From: Bacillota bacterium
Lineage (GTDB): Bacteria; Bacillota; GCA-003054495; Carboxydocellales; JAJZTU01
Direction: 5' to 3'
Assembly (NCBI GenBank): GCA_021848765.1
Contig: JAJZTU010000021.1
Span: 1-21,160, forward strand
DNA: 21,160 nt
Position 1 is the first letter of the stretch. Every line of letters starts with the position of its first letter. Under the pieces are notes generated by a model. It was not told the origin of the DNA. It made no database searches and worked only from the letters and a program-made list of their open reading frames with translations. A program made the translations under genes and the position numbers. Shown in pieces: positions 14,544 through 21,160 of the stretch.

Positions 14544-15452
14544 TTACTTAATAATTGCTTCCAGAGCATCCTTCGCAGTAGGGTGGTGAAATTTATAACC
14601 GGCTTCCAGCAGTTTACGGGGGATAACCTGCTGCCCATTTAAAACCATATCGGCCATTTCTCCCAAGGCCAAACGCAGTACAAAACCGGGAACCGATAAC
14701 CAGGACGGCCTTCCCATAACCTTTCCCAAAACATCACAAAAGTCCCGCATTCTTAACGGTTGGGGTGCGGTTGCGTTCACCGGCCCGTTAATGGAATCAT
14801 TTTCAGCAGCAAACCTGATTATCTTGACAAGGTCTTTAACATGTATCCAGGAAAGCCACTGGTTTCCGCTGCCCGTCGGGCCCCCTACGTAAAACTTAAA
14901 TGGGAGCATCATTCGTTCAAGCGCCCCACCGTTGCCGAGAACCACTCCAATCCGGACAGTCGCTACCCTAACCCCTTCGTGCTCCGCCCGGTAAGCCTCA
15001 GACTCCCAGGCTCTACACACCGTAGCCAGGAAGTCTTGACCCGCCGGTGCGCTTTCCGTCAGTTCCTCATCCTGGCATGGACCGTAGAATCCGATTGCAG
15101 AGGCGCTGATAAACACTTTGGGGTTTACCCCTTGGTTTTTGATAGCTTCTACGATGGCCTGAGTAGTCTTAATCCTGCTCCCTAAAATTCTTTCCTTTTT
15201 AGCCTTGGTCCAGCGGCCGTCCCCTATGGATTCCCCGGCTAAATTTACTATGCACTCTACTCCCTGCAAGGCCGTTGCCGGGAATACCGCTTCGGAATTT
15301 TCCCACCCTATAACTTCAACATTTTCAGGAAGTGTCCCCTGGGCCTGGCTTGGATTGCGCGATAGCACAGCTACCTGATGTCCTGCGGAAAGCAACTCCT
15401 GGCACAACTGTTTCCCGATAAACCCGGTTCCACCTGCGATAAGGATTTTCAT
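14544..15452 (-). CDS. TIGR01777-family NAD-dependent epimerase/dehydratase (YfcH-like)
   Basis: An extended short-chain dehydrogenase-like protein of 302 residues. The Rossmann nucleotide loop is GGTGFIG (7-13), followed by VNLAGESIGDGRW, ISASAIGFYG and QWLSWIHVKDL, which together mark the TIGR01777/YfcH/SDR39U1 group. The C-terminal part (PSWLSVPGFVLRLALGEM to the end) is the DUF1731-type tail. ATG 15452 is preceded by AAGGAG with eight bases spacing; a GTG three codons upstream lies too close. The physiological substrate of this family is not known. It is separated from nadK by 159 bases and from folD by about 210 bases, so it is probably transcribed alone. Confidence 0.92.
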   Translation of the reverse strand: MKILIAGGTGFIGKQLCQELLSAGHQVAVLSRNPSQAQGTLPENVEVIGWENSEAVFPATALQGVECIVNLAGESIGDGRWTKAKKERILGSRIKTTQAIVEAIKNQGVNPKVFISASAIGFYGPCQDEELTESAPAGQDFLATVCRAWESEAYRAEHEGVRVATVRIGVVLGNGGALERMMLPFKFYVGGPTGSGNQWLSWIHVKDLVKIIRFAAENDSINGPVNATAPQPLRMRDFCDVLGKVMGRPSWLSVPGFVLRLALGEMADMVLNGQQVIPRKLLEAGYKFHHPTAKDALEAIIK

Positions 15453-15468
15453 GCTAACCACTCCTTAT

Positions 15469-15531
15469 TTACCCGGTTATCCGTCTTGCACCATTTGCAG
15501 TACCCTTAATCTCTTCCACAGCATAAAGCAT
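15469..15531 (-). CDS. Possible 20-codon small ORF ahead of the epimerase gene
   Basis: ATG 15531 is preceded by AAGGACGAAGG, runs 20 codons (beginning MLYAVEEIKG) and stops at TAA 15469, 16 bases before the epimerase start. It could be a leader peptide or chance. I recognise no family. Confidence 0.25.
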   Translation of the reverse strand: MLYAVEEIKGTANGARRITG

Positions 15532-15619
15532 TTTCCTTCGTCCTTACTAAATTCTACAAAGCTTATTTTCGATTGTTTTGGGCAGAAAAAATATGCCATG
15601 AAATTCAGGAAAAGAGTAA

Positions 15620-15643
15620 GGGAACCCTGTCATGAGGGTTCCC
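15620..15643 (-). terminator. Terminator-like hairpin after folD
   Basis: A perfect 9-base stem GGGAACCCT / AGGGTTCCC with a 6-base loop, 20 bases after the folD stop. The following minus-strand tail (TTACTCTTTTCC) is only moderately T-rich. Confidence 0.75.
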
Positions 15644-15663
15644 TGATTTCTTCAATCTCTATC

Positions 15664-16527
15664 TTAAGCTAAGCCATTTTGCATTTTGCAAGCCATGATG
15701 GTTTGCTTGCAGAGAACGACGGTTGTTACAGAGCCAACACCACCGGGAACAGGGGTGATTTTCTCAACGATGGGCTCTACTTCCGCATAGTCAACATCAC
15801 CGCAGTATTTTCCGGGATTGTCCGGGTCCTCATTGATACCGACATCGATTACGACCTGGCCGGGTTTTACAAAGTTGGCCTTAACCATCTTAGCGCGCCC
15901 TACGGCTGCGATCAGGATGTCTGCATCTTTGCACACATCCGGGAGGTTCTCGGTCCGGGAGTGGCAAATAGTTACGGTACCATGCTCCCGCAGTAAGAGC
16001 ATAGCTACCGGCTTACCGACAACCAGGGATCTACCCAGGACAACACACTTCCTGCCTTTAATCGGAATGTTGTAGTAGTGGAGTATGTCCATACAGGCAG
16101 TTGGCGTACAGGGCGGGAAACCTGTCAGGTCATCGGCAAACACTTTAGCGGCGCTTCCGAGAGTTAAACAGTCAACATCCTTTTCTACCGGAATCAGCGC
16201 TCTAATCTTCCGCTCGTCAAGGTGCTTCGGCAGCGGAGCAAACATGAGGATACCGTGAACGTCTTTATTGGCGCCAACTTCAGCAACAGCCTGTTCAAAA
16301 TCCCCTTGCTGAATATCAGCTGGATATTCAAAGACTTCATAGGCCATACCGATGGATTCACAAGTCTTCTTGGCGCCGCCTTCATAGTAAAGGTCGTCGG
16401 GACGGGCGCCAACCCGGATAATTCCCAGTTTCGGAGTAATACCTTTTTCTTTTAATCCTGCCACCTTTTTGGCAAGCTCTTCTTTCATCGCATCAGCAAC
16501 GGCTTTTCCCACTAATCTTTCGGCCAT
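15664..16527 (-). CDS. folD: FolD-like methylene-tetrahydrofolate dehydrogenase lacking cyclohydrolase residues
   Basis: A 287-residue FolD homologue, whose family interconverts 5,10-methylene-, 5,10-methenyl- and 10-formyl-tetrahydrofolate. The NAD(P)-binding domain is normal (VLGRSLVVGKPVAMLLL; VIDVGIN; ITPVPGGVGSVTTV). In the folate domain a gap-free alignment to E. coli FolD (IYVASKRKAC against YYEGGAKKTC) keeps the tyrosine as Y48 but replaces the catalytic lysine K54 with A52. The conserved glutamine of QLPLP (Q98) is F96 in MFAPLP, D121 is kept as D119, and the following glycine G122 is C120. Lysine is required for cyclohydrolysis but not for the dehydrogenase in characterised enzymes. 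I infer a monofunctional dehydrogenase, with FchA 16 bases upstream supplying the cyclohydrolase. The start follows AGGGAGGGG. Confidence 0.93.
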   Translation of the reverse strand: MAERLVGKAVADAMKEELAKKVAGLKEKGITPKLGIIRVGARPDDLYYEGGAKKTCESIGMAYEVFEYPADIQQGDFEQAVAEVGANKDVHGILMFAPLPKHLDERKIRALIPVEKDVDCLTLGSAAKVFADDLTGFPPCTPTACMDILHYYNIPIKGRKCVVLGRSLVVGKPVAMLLLREHGTVTICHSRTENLPDVCKDADILIAAVGRAKMVKANFVKPGQVVIDVGINEDPDNPGKYCGDVDYAEVEPIVEKITPVPGGVGSVTTVVLCKQTIMACKMQNGLA

Positions 16528-16543
16528 GTTATGTATCCCCTCC

Positions 16544-17176
16544 CTATTTCGTTAACTTATCAGTAACTAATTTCAGGGTATCATCGGCAAGCTTGGTACC
16601 TTCAGCCAACAGGCGGTCCATTTCCTCTTTAGTCTGCTTAACGTACTCCTGGTCCTGGATAGAGTTGATGTTAATGATTACGTTCATACTGGCGGCAATT
16701 AAAGCCGCTTTTAAGAAGACAACCCCACAGGCAGCATCGGAAAGGACCAACATAGAACCGATTTCTGCCATTCTGGCAGTTAGTTTGATACCATCATAGG
16801 ATGCCCGCATAATACCCATTGGTACTGAGCAAGCAACTTTGCCTAAATTCTCCAGAGTTTCTTCCCTGTATTTAGCCTGTTCCGGCGTGTCTTTAGGCAG
16901 ACCGTAAGCCTTGGAAAGGGGTTCAAAAACCTCGGCATCCTTATCAACCAGGATTTCCAGGTCGGCAATTACTTTATAACCTTGCTCAAGGAGCTGTTTT
17001 ACTTCGTCTTCTACATCGGCGTACTTCTTCTTCCCAACAGTCAGATTGCCTACCATGTTGGTCAGCGCCATACCTACAGCGCCACCTAGAGCGGCAGCGC
17101 CGCCGCCACCGGGAACAGGAGCCTTGGATGCCAATACCTCAATAAATTCTTTGCAGGACTTGTCTAACATTGACAT
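16544..17176 (-). CDS. fchA: Methenyl-tetrahydrofolate cyclohydrolase / formiminotransferase-cyclodeaminase family FchA
   Basis: A 210-residue all-helical protein of the cyclodeaminase/cyclohydrolase family, which converts methenyl- to formyl-tetrahydrofolate (or deaminates formimino-tetrahydrofolate). The diagnostic N-terminal motif is ASKAPVPGGGGAAALGGAVG (16-35). The conserved later helices include KVACSVPMGIM, MAEIGSMLVLSDAACGV and AASMNVIININSI. No formiminotransferase domain is fused. Start ATG 17176 is used; an ATG two codons later is equally possible. The ribosome binding site is weak (GAGAAG). It is co-transcribed with the FolD-like gene, 16 bases downstream. No fhs or purine-degradation genes are visible, so the pathway (acetyl-CoA pathway branch or general one-carbon supply) is not decided here. 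Confidence 0.93.
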   Translation of the reverse strand: MSMLDKSCKEFIEVLASKAPVPGGGGAAALGGAVGMALTNMVGNLTVGKKKYADVEDEVKQLLEQGYKVIADLEILVDKDAEVFEPLSKAYGLPKDTPEQAKYREETLENLGKVACSVPMGIMRASYDGIKLTARMAEIGSMLVLSDAACGVVFLKAALIAASMNVIININSIQDQEYVKQTKEEMDRLLAEGTKLADDTLKLVTDKLTK

Positions 17177-17371
17177 TTCTTCTCTACCCCCTCAAATCAT
17201 TTTTTTATAGTAACCTATGTAAAATTCCGACTATAGTATTTCGCTTCCCATGTTAAAAATCCTGCTAATTTTTTCAATTATTCAAAAAAATCCAGGTTAA
17301 CTGCTATTTCCGTCCATTTAAGCGGCAAATTCATCAATTAGGAAGTAGCATACCAGGAGATTCCCGTATAA

Positions 17372-17430
17372 CAGCGAAAATATATTAAATCAGGGGACTG
17401 TACTTCAAAACAGGATTATCGCTGCCTGAT
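17372..17430 (+). promoter_or_regulatory. Candidate H-type pseudoknot leader (riboswitch-like) of pncA-pncB
   Basis: Two helices interlock in the order A-B-A'-B'. Helix A pairs CAGCGAAAAT (17372-17381) with ATTATCGCTG (17415-17424), nine of ten pairs. Helix B pairs ATCAGG (17389-17394, inside the A loop) with CCTGAT (17425-17430), directly abutting A'. A small CTGT/ACAG hairpin (17398-17401 with 17410-17413) fits between. Helix B ends 5 bases before the GGAG of the pncA ribosome binding site (17436-17439). This is the layout of translational riboswitches such as SAM-II and preQ1-II. It does not match a consensus I can name. No convincing promoter is seen upstream, and a start at the TATATT at 17381 would remove helix A. 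Confidence 0.45.
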
Positions 17431-17448
17431 ACAAAGGAGTGGTTTTTC

Positions 17449-17988
17449 ATGAAAGAAGCGCTGTTAATCGTCGATATGAGTTATGATTTTGTGGCGGATG
17501 ACGGGGGCCTAACTGTTGGTAAACCGGCACAGGAAATCGTACCTTACATTATTGAACAGGCAAATAAGATGCTGCAGGCCGGCAATGCGGTTGTGGTTAC
17601 TATGGACGCCCACCGGCCGGATGATGAACATTTCCGGTCCTGGCCCAAACACAATATCGTCGGTACTCCCGGTCAGGAACTCTATGGCCCGCTAAAAGAC
17701 TGGTATAATGAAAACCGGATGAATCCCAATGTTCAGTACTTTCCAAAAGCAGACTATAATGCTTTCTTTAATACCGGTTTGGCAGAATGGCTTAAAGTCA
17801 ATCAGGTTAAAAGAGTACATATTACCGGTGTTTGCACAGATATTTGCTGCTTTCTGACCGCGGCCGGCGCTAATGCCGAGGGCTTTGCGACTGTAGTTCA
17901 CGCCAGGGGCTGTGCCACTTTTACCCAAAACCACAAAACTTTTCTCGACCAAATGCAGCTTTGCTTTAAGAGCGAAATTATCCAGTAA
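17449..17988 (+). CDS. pncA: Nicotinamidase (isochorismatase-like cysteine hydrolase)
   Basis: Hydrolyses nicotinamide to nicotinate and ammonia in NAD salvage. It has 179 residues. The catalytic triad is D9 (IVDMSYDF), K100 (FPKADYNAF) and C129 (ITGVCTDICC). The metal-binding residues D53, H55 and H68 (TMDAHRPDD, WPKHNIVG) are in place, which separates it from general isochorismatases. ATG 17449 follows AAAGGAG with nine bases spacing. It is 17 bases upstream of pncB, the next enzyme of the same pathway, so the two form an operon. These are the only plus-strand genes in the window. A pseudoknot-like leader precedes it. Confidence 0.93.
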   Translation: MKEALLIVDMSYDFVADDGGLTVGKPAQEIVPYIIEQANKMLQAGNAVVVTMDAHRPDDEHFRSWPKHNIVGTPGQELYGPLKDWYNENRMNPNVQYFPKADYNAFFNTGLAEWLKVNQVKRVHITGVCTDICCFLTAAGANAEGFATVVHARGCATFTQNHKTFLDQMQLCFKSEIIQ

Positions 17989-18005
17989 GCGGGGAGGATC
18001 CAAAA

Positions 18006-19442
18006 ATGAACAAGGAGAACCTGACAATCCACACCGACTTATATCAGATTAACATGATGTATGGTTATTGGAAAAAAGGTATTCATAATAAATTAAGCGT
18101 CTTTGACCTTTTCTTTAGAAAATTGCCGTTTAAAAACGGGTTCGCTGTTTTTGCCGGCTTGGAAAGAGTTGTCGATTACATCAATAATCTCAGGTTTGAA
18201 AATGATGACATTGAATTTTTGAGGGAAACCCAAAATTATGAGGCTGAGTTTCTTAACCAGCTCCGCAATTTCAGATTTACCGGTAATCTTTATTCCGTAA
18301 GAGAAGGGGAGATTGTTTTTCCCAATGAACCTCTGATTCGATTGGAAAGCAGGGTTTTTGAACTACAGCTGCTGGAAACCGCCTTATTAAATTTTGTCAA
18401 CTATCAAACCCTAATTGCCACTAAAGCGGCCAGAATTAAACAAGTCGCTCCCAACGACCTGTTAATGGAGTTTGGTACCCGTAGAGCCCATGAAGCTGAT
18501 GCCGCAATCTGGGGCACAAGGGCCGCTTACATTAGTGGCTTTGACGGGACCAGCAATGTGAGAGCCGGTAAATTCTTTGGCATTCCCGTAGTCGGTACTA
18601 TGGCCCATTCCTGGGTCCAAATGTTTGATACCGAATTAGAAGCATTTCGAAGCTATGCGGAAAGCCGCCCCGATAATGTTGTGCTGTTGGTGGACACTTA
18701 TGACACCCTTAAATCCGGAGTACCTAACGCGATTATAGTGGCTAAGGAAATGGAAGCACAAGGCCAAAAAATGAAAGGTATCCGCCTGGACAGCGGAGAC
18801 CTTGCTTATCTTTCCGTCGAGGCCAGAAAAATGTTCGATGCCGCCGGCCTCGATTATATTAAGATTATCGCCTCCAACGATCTGGATGAGAACTTAATCG
18901 CAGAACTTAAAGCACAAGGCGCTAAGATTACCGGTTGGGGAGTCGGGACCAGGCTGATAGTGGCTGCTGATGACCCGGCCCTCGGCGGTGTGTGTAAAAT
19001 TGTTGCCAAAGAAAAAAACGGGGAATATATCCCCACCATTAAACTTTCCGGTAACCCCGAAAAAGTAACCACTCCCGGGGCAAAGGATGTTTACAGGATC
19101 ATTGATAAAGCAACGGGAAAAGCCGAGGGCGATTACATCGCCATGACCGGGGAAAACGTAAAAAACCAGGCCAAAATAAAGCTCTTTGACCCGGTTTATA
19201 CCTGGATTAATAAGCTGGTAGACCAATTTGAAGCAAAAGAACTGCTGCAGCCAATTTTTATTAACGGCCGGCAAATTTCCCAGCTGCCAAACCTGTCGGA
19301 AATCAGGGAATATCACAAAGCCCAGCTAAGTCTGTTTTGGCCGGAATACCTGCGGAAAGTTAATCCGGAGGTTTACCCAGTTGATTTGAGCGAAAAAGTC
19401 TGGACTACGAAAATGGAACTTATCAGACAAAATGCTAAATAG
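18006..19442 (+). CDS. pncB: Nicotinate phosphoribosyltransferase
   Basis: Converts nicotinate, PRPP and ATP to nicotinate mononucleotide, the committed step of the Preiss-Handler route. The 478 residues are typical of the Firmicute type. The N-terminal domain begins LTIHTDLYQINMMYGY. The core contains MEFGTRRAHEADAA, SNVRAGKFFGIPVVGTMAHSW with the phosphorylated His equivalent at H201, LVDTYDT and GIRLDSGDLAYLS. A C-terminal NAPRTase domain follows to about 470. ATG 18006 is preceded by GGGGAGG. Operon partner of pncA. It converges on the ParE-like gene with only 7 bases between stop codons. Confidence 0.96.
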   Translation: MNKENLTIHTDLYQINMMYGYWKKGIHNKLSVFDLFFRKLPFKNGFAVFAGLERVVDYINNLRFENDDIEFLRETQNYEAEFLNQLRNFRFTGNLYSVREGEIVFPNEPLIRLESRVFELQLLETALLNFVNYQTLIATKAARIKQVAPNDLLMEFGTRRAHEADAAIWGTRAAYISGFDGTSNVRAGKFFGIPVVGTMAHSWVQMFDTELEAFRSYAESRPDNVVLLVDTYDTLKSGVPNAIIVAKEMEAQGQKMKGIRLDSGDLAYLSVEARKMFDAAGLDYIKIIASNDLDENLIAELKAQGAKITGWGVGTRLIVAADDPALGGVCKIVAKEKNGEYIPTIKLSGNPEKVTTPGAKDVYRIIDKATGKAEGDYIAMTGENVKNQAKIKLFDPVYTWINKLVDQFEAKELLQPIFINGRQISQLPNLSEIREYHKAQLSLFWPEYLRKVNPEVYPVDLSEKVWTTKMELIRQNAK

Positions 19443-19445
19443 TCT

Positions 19446-19458
19446 AGGTCTAAGACCT
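19446..19458 (+). terminator. Short hairpin after pncB, possible weak terminator
   Basis: AGGTC-taa-GACCT followed by a short mixed T/C tail on the plus strand. The 5-base stem is too small for confidence, but it lies exactly between the convergent genes. Confidence 0.3.
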
Positions 19459-19773
19459 TTCCCTTTGCTGATATAACGGTTTTTGATGCGGATGACGAAT
19501 TAAAAAAATTTCCACTTCATTTTTGTCATACCGGTAAAACACTTTATAAGGGGCTGACTTCCCTGGCGAGATAAGCACCATTCTCATGTTTATGGGCATT
19601 CCCTTAACCGAAACGATCCTGCCCGGGATATATACCGACATGTCTTGTTGATTGAAGTATGTCTCGATGATTTCCACCAAGTATTCACCGATATCCGACC
19701 AACCCTTGTCTTCGCGCCATAAATCCAACTGGATTAAGGATTGTAACGCTGTCTGTTTCCACGTAATATTCAT
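19450..19773 (-). CDS. ParE/RelE-superfamily toxin-like protein
   Basis: A 107-residue protein. The best clue is the C-terminal VFYRYDKNEVEIFLIRHPHQKP, which has the beta-strand pattern and terminal basic residues (R, H) of ParE/RelE toxins. The N-terminus WKQTALQSLIQLDLWRED fits their paired helices. The middle is divergent, with an insert (DMSVYIPGRIVSVKGMP) that I cannot place. ATG 19773 overlaps the upstream small gene in an ATGA, the usual toxin-antitoxin arrangement. Whether it acts on gyrase (ParE) or ribosomal mRNA (RelE) cannot be told from sequence. An orphan or decayed copy is possible. Confidence 0.65.
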   Translation of the reverse strand: MNITWKQTALQSLIQLDLWREDKGWSDIGEYLVEIIETYFNQQDMSVYIPGRIVSVKGMPINMRMVLISPGKSAPYKVFYRYDKNEVEIFLIRHPHQKPLYQQRERS

Positions 19774-20012
19774 TGTTCCTTGCGTCGGGATAATTGTTCC
19801 AGCACTTCCTGTTTGGAAAGGGACGGATTATCTCCATTCATGGCTTCCGATAATAACATTTCTTCTTCCGAATCGGTAACCTCGTAATAACCGGGCTGAC
19901 TAACTTCCTCGACTTCAAAAAGCATGAACTTTCGATTTCCAACCTGAATATAAGTATTGCCGTCTGTGATAGCATTGGAAAGTTCTTCATTGTCGAGCCT
20001 GACCAGCTTCAT
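19770..20012 (-). CDS. Putative antitoxin of the ParE-like module
   Basis: An 80-residue acidic protein from ATG 20012, chosen for GGGAGGG five bases upstream; an ATG five codons earlier lacks a site. It begins MKLVRLDNEELSNAI and contains a strand-rich stretch (TYIQVGNRKFMLFEVEEV), a very acidic DSEEEMLLSEA segment, and a helical end (SLSKQEVLEQLSRR). I do not recognise RHH, Phd/YefM or HTH signatures, so the antitoxin call is from its place directly upstream of, and overlapping, the toxin. It has its own promoter (20044-20072). Confidence 0.6.
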   Translation of the reverse strand: MKLVRLDNEELSNAITDGNTYIQVGNRKFMLFEVEEVSQPGYYEVTDSEEEMLLSEAMNGDNPSLSKQEVLEQLSRRKEQ

Positions 20013-20043
20013 ACGCTTCCCTCCCATAAGGAGTTTTAATTAG

Positions 20044-20072
20044 ATTATACCACAAAACAAGTATGCTAGTAA
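20044..20072 (-). promoter_or_regulatory. Promoter of the ParE-like toxin-antitoxin pair
   Basis: On the minus strand TTACTA (20072-20067), 17 bases, then TATAAT (20049-20044), with TGG directly before it giving an extended -10. The perfect -10 compensates for a weak -35. Confidence 0.6.
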
Positions 20073-20077
20073 CCTGA

Positions 20078-20108
20078 TAAAAACCCCTATTCACTAGAAT
20101 AGGGGTTT
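20078..20108 (-). terminator. Rho-independent terminator of the NHL gene
   Basis: A perfect 12-base stem AAACCCCTATTC / GAATAGGGGTTT with a 4-base loop and a T-run on the minus strand, 40 bases after the NHL stop codon. It insulates the toxin-antitoxin promoter. Confidence 0.92.
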
Positions 20109-20148
20109 GGTGTTAGCCGGTACGTACCGCTTTTTTACTTTCCCACTT

Positions 20149-21160
20149 TTACGGGACGAATTTAGTTACCCTATTCAACAGGGCATCGGTGATATACATT
20201 TCCCCGTTGTTACCGGTCGCTATGCCCCAGGGTGAGAAGAAGTTGCCGTCTGTGCCGCTGAAGCTGCCGATTTTCTCGAGAAAAACGCCATTGTTGGTAA
20301 ATTTTTGGACCCTGTTGTTGGAGGAGTCGGAGACCCACACGTTGTTATCCCTGTCCACGGTAATGCCTATGGGCAGAAAGAGGTCGCCGTCAGCCTCGCC
20401 CCAGTTTTCCAGCGGGTCTTCCATGGGAATGCCGCCGTTGGTGCCCCACTTGGTAATGAAGTTCCCATATTTGTCAAACTTCTGGACCCTATTGTTAATC
20501 CTGTCAACCACATATATATTGTCGAGAGAGTCGGACGCGATATAGCTGGGCTGCCTGAACTGGCCGTCACCCATGCCTTCGCTGCCAAAGCTGGACACAT
20601 AGCTGCCTAAAGCGTTATATTTTACTATCCTGTTATGACCCGTATCGGCCGCGTAGATGCTGCCGTCACTGGTAGTGCAGACACCCATCGGCAGGAGGAG
20701 GTCGTAATAACCGAAGTTCATAAGCCAGGTCCCGCCGGGCGAGAACACCTGAATCCGGTTATTTCCGGTATCGGCAATGTAGATATCGTCATACTTCTTG
20801 TCATACCAGACCTGCTTGGGAGTAGTGAACTGCCAGTAGTAGTACCCGTAAGCGTCGGGTCCGCCGCCGCCGCTGTTACCGCCCCATTTAGCCAGAAGGT
20901 TTCCGTTGCTGTCAAACTTCTGGATCCTGTGGTTGAAGGTATCGGATATGTAAACATTACCGGCACTGTCCACCGCTGAGCCGACGCTCTCGGAGAAAAC
21001 TTTATTGGCTTTCCTGTCGGTACCGATGTGCAGGTCAACAGAGGCGTAAGTCGAATAGCCATGGTATTTGATTAACTGGCTGTTGCCGGTATCGGTAACG
21101 ATGAAATGAACCCCGTCACCCAGCGGCATCACCTGGTTGGGGAAACACGCCTCCAGCCGG
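20149..21160 (-). CDS. NHL-repeat beta-propeller protein, N-terminus beyond window edge
   Basis: The frame is open from the right edge to the stop at 20149, giving 336 visible residues; the GTG/ATG near 21130 is internal, because the upstream codons remain coding with no stop. At least six NHL repeats of about 45-55 residues are seen, each with a core like NVYISDTFNHRIQKF, DIYIADTGNNRIQVF, SIYAADTGHNRIVKY, NIYVVDRINNRVQKF and NVWVSDSSNNRVQKF, plus a partial first one (IVTDTGNSQLIKY). Such repeats make a beta-propeller used for protein or ligand binding, often in secreted or envelope proteins. A signal peptide, if any, is outside the window, so location is unknown. I see no catalytic motif. 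It ends directly after the last blade (TKFVP). Confidence 0.9.
   Translation of the reverse strand, partial: RLEACFPNQVMPLGDGVHFIVTDTGNSQLIKYHGYSTYASVDLHIGTDRKANKVFSESVGSAVDSAGNVYISDTFNHRIQKFDSNGNLLAKWGGNSGGGGPDAYGYYYWQFTTPKQVWYDKKYDDIYIADTGNNRIQVFSPGGTWLMNFGYYDLLLPMGVCTTSDGSIYAADTGHNRIVKYNALGSYVSSFGSEGMGDGQFRQPSYIASDSLDNIYVVDRINNRVQKFDKYGNFITKWGTNGGIPMEDPLENWGEADGDLFLPIGITVDRDNNVWVSDSSNNRVQKFTNNGVFLEKIGSFSGTDGNFFSPWGIATGNNGEMYITDALLNRVTKFVP

Noticed and set aside
5654..20066. Shared nine-mer CATACTTGT near both toxin-antitoxin promoters
   Set aside because: It occurs in opposite orientations relative to the promoters and is short and AT-rich; likely coincidence.
20149..21132. NHL gene starting at 21132
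   Set aside because: The frame remains open to the window edge with coding-like residues and no ribosome binding site at 21132, so the true start is outside.

Overview
The window reads as a chromosomal segment of a spore-forming, probably anaerobic Firmicute of the Clostridia, most like the Peptococcaceae/Desulfotomaculum-Thermincola group. The main evidence is the block spo0A, spoIVB, ypeB, sleB, recN, argR, nadK, together with an FchA/FolD one-carbon pair and a sigma-54 enhancer-binding regulator. Genus assignment is inference. Almost everything lies on the minus strand; only the NAD-salvage pair pncA-pncB is on the plus strand.

Reading left to right: (1) the N-terminal 365 residues of a PAS-PAS-AAA+ sigma-54 activator, cut by the left edge. 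(2) A tightly packed envelope operon transcribed steA > MctB/SteB-like > GT2 glycosyltransferase > MraY/WecA-like transferase (4854 to 1207). (3) A small AT-rich islet (about 4900-5700) with a MazF/PemK-like toxin, an unrecognised antitoxin, and a promoter overlapped by an inverted repeat. (4) Sporulation and germination genes: spo0A (SigH-like promoter overlapping a perfect 0A box), spoIVB, and sleB-ypeB, each unit closed by a clear terminator. (5) nadK-mnmM-argR-recN, an apparent operon with a good vegetative promoter at 14428-14456. (6) A TIGR01777 epimerase. (7) fchA-folD; this FolD has lost the lysine and glutamine needed for its cyclohydrolase activity, so FchA probably does that step. 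(8) pncA-pncB, preceded by two interlocking helices that form an H-type pseudoknot topology ending just before the pncA ribosome binding site. (9) A second toxin-antitoxin pair (ParE/RelE-like) with an unrecognised antitoxin. (10) An NHL beta-propeller protein open at the right edge.

The most interesting items are the pseudoknot leader of the NAD-salvage genes (candidate riboswitch), the cyclohydrolase-dead FolD paired with FchA, the SteA/MctB/GT2/GT4 envelope operon, and the two toxin-antitoxin modules with unfamiliar antitoxins. There is no rRNA, tRNA, CRISPR array or insertion sequence that I can see. No stretch longer than 300 bases lacks a gene; the longest gaps are about 8155-8433 and 17177-17448.
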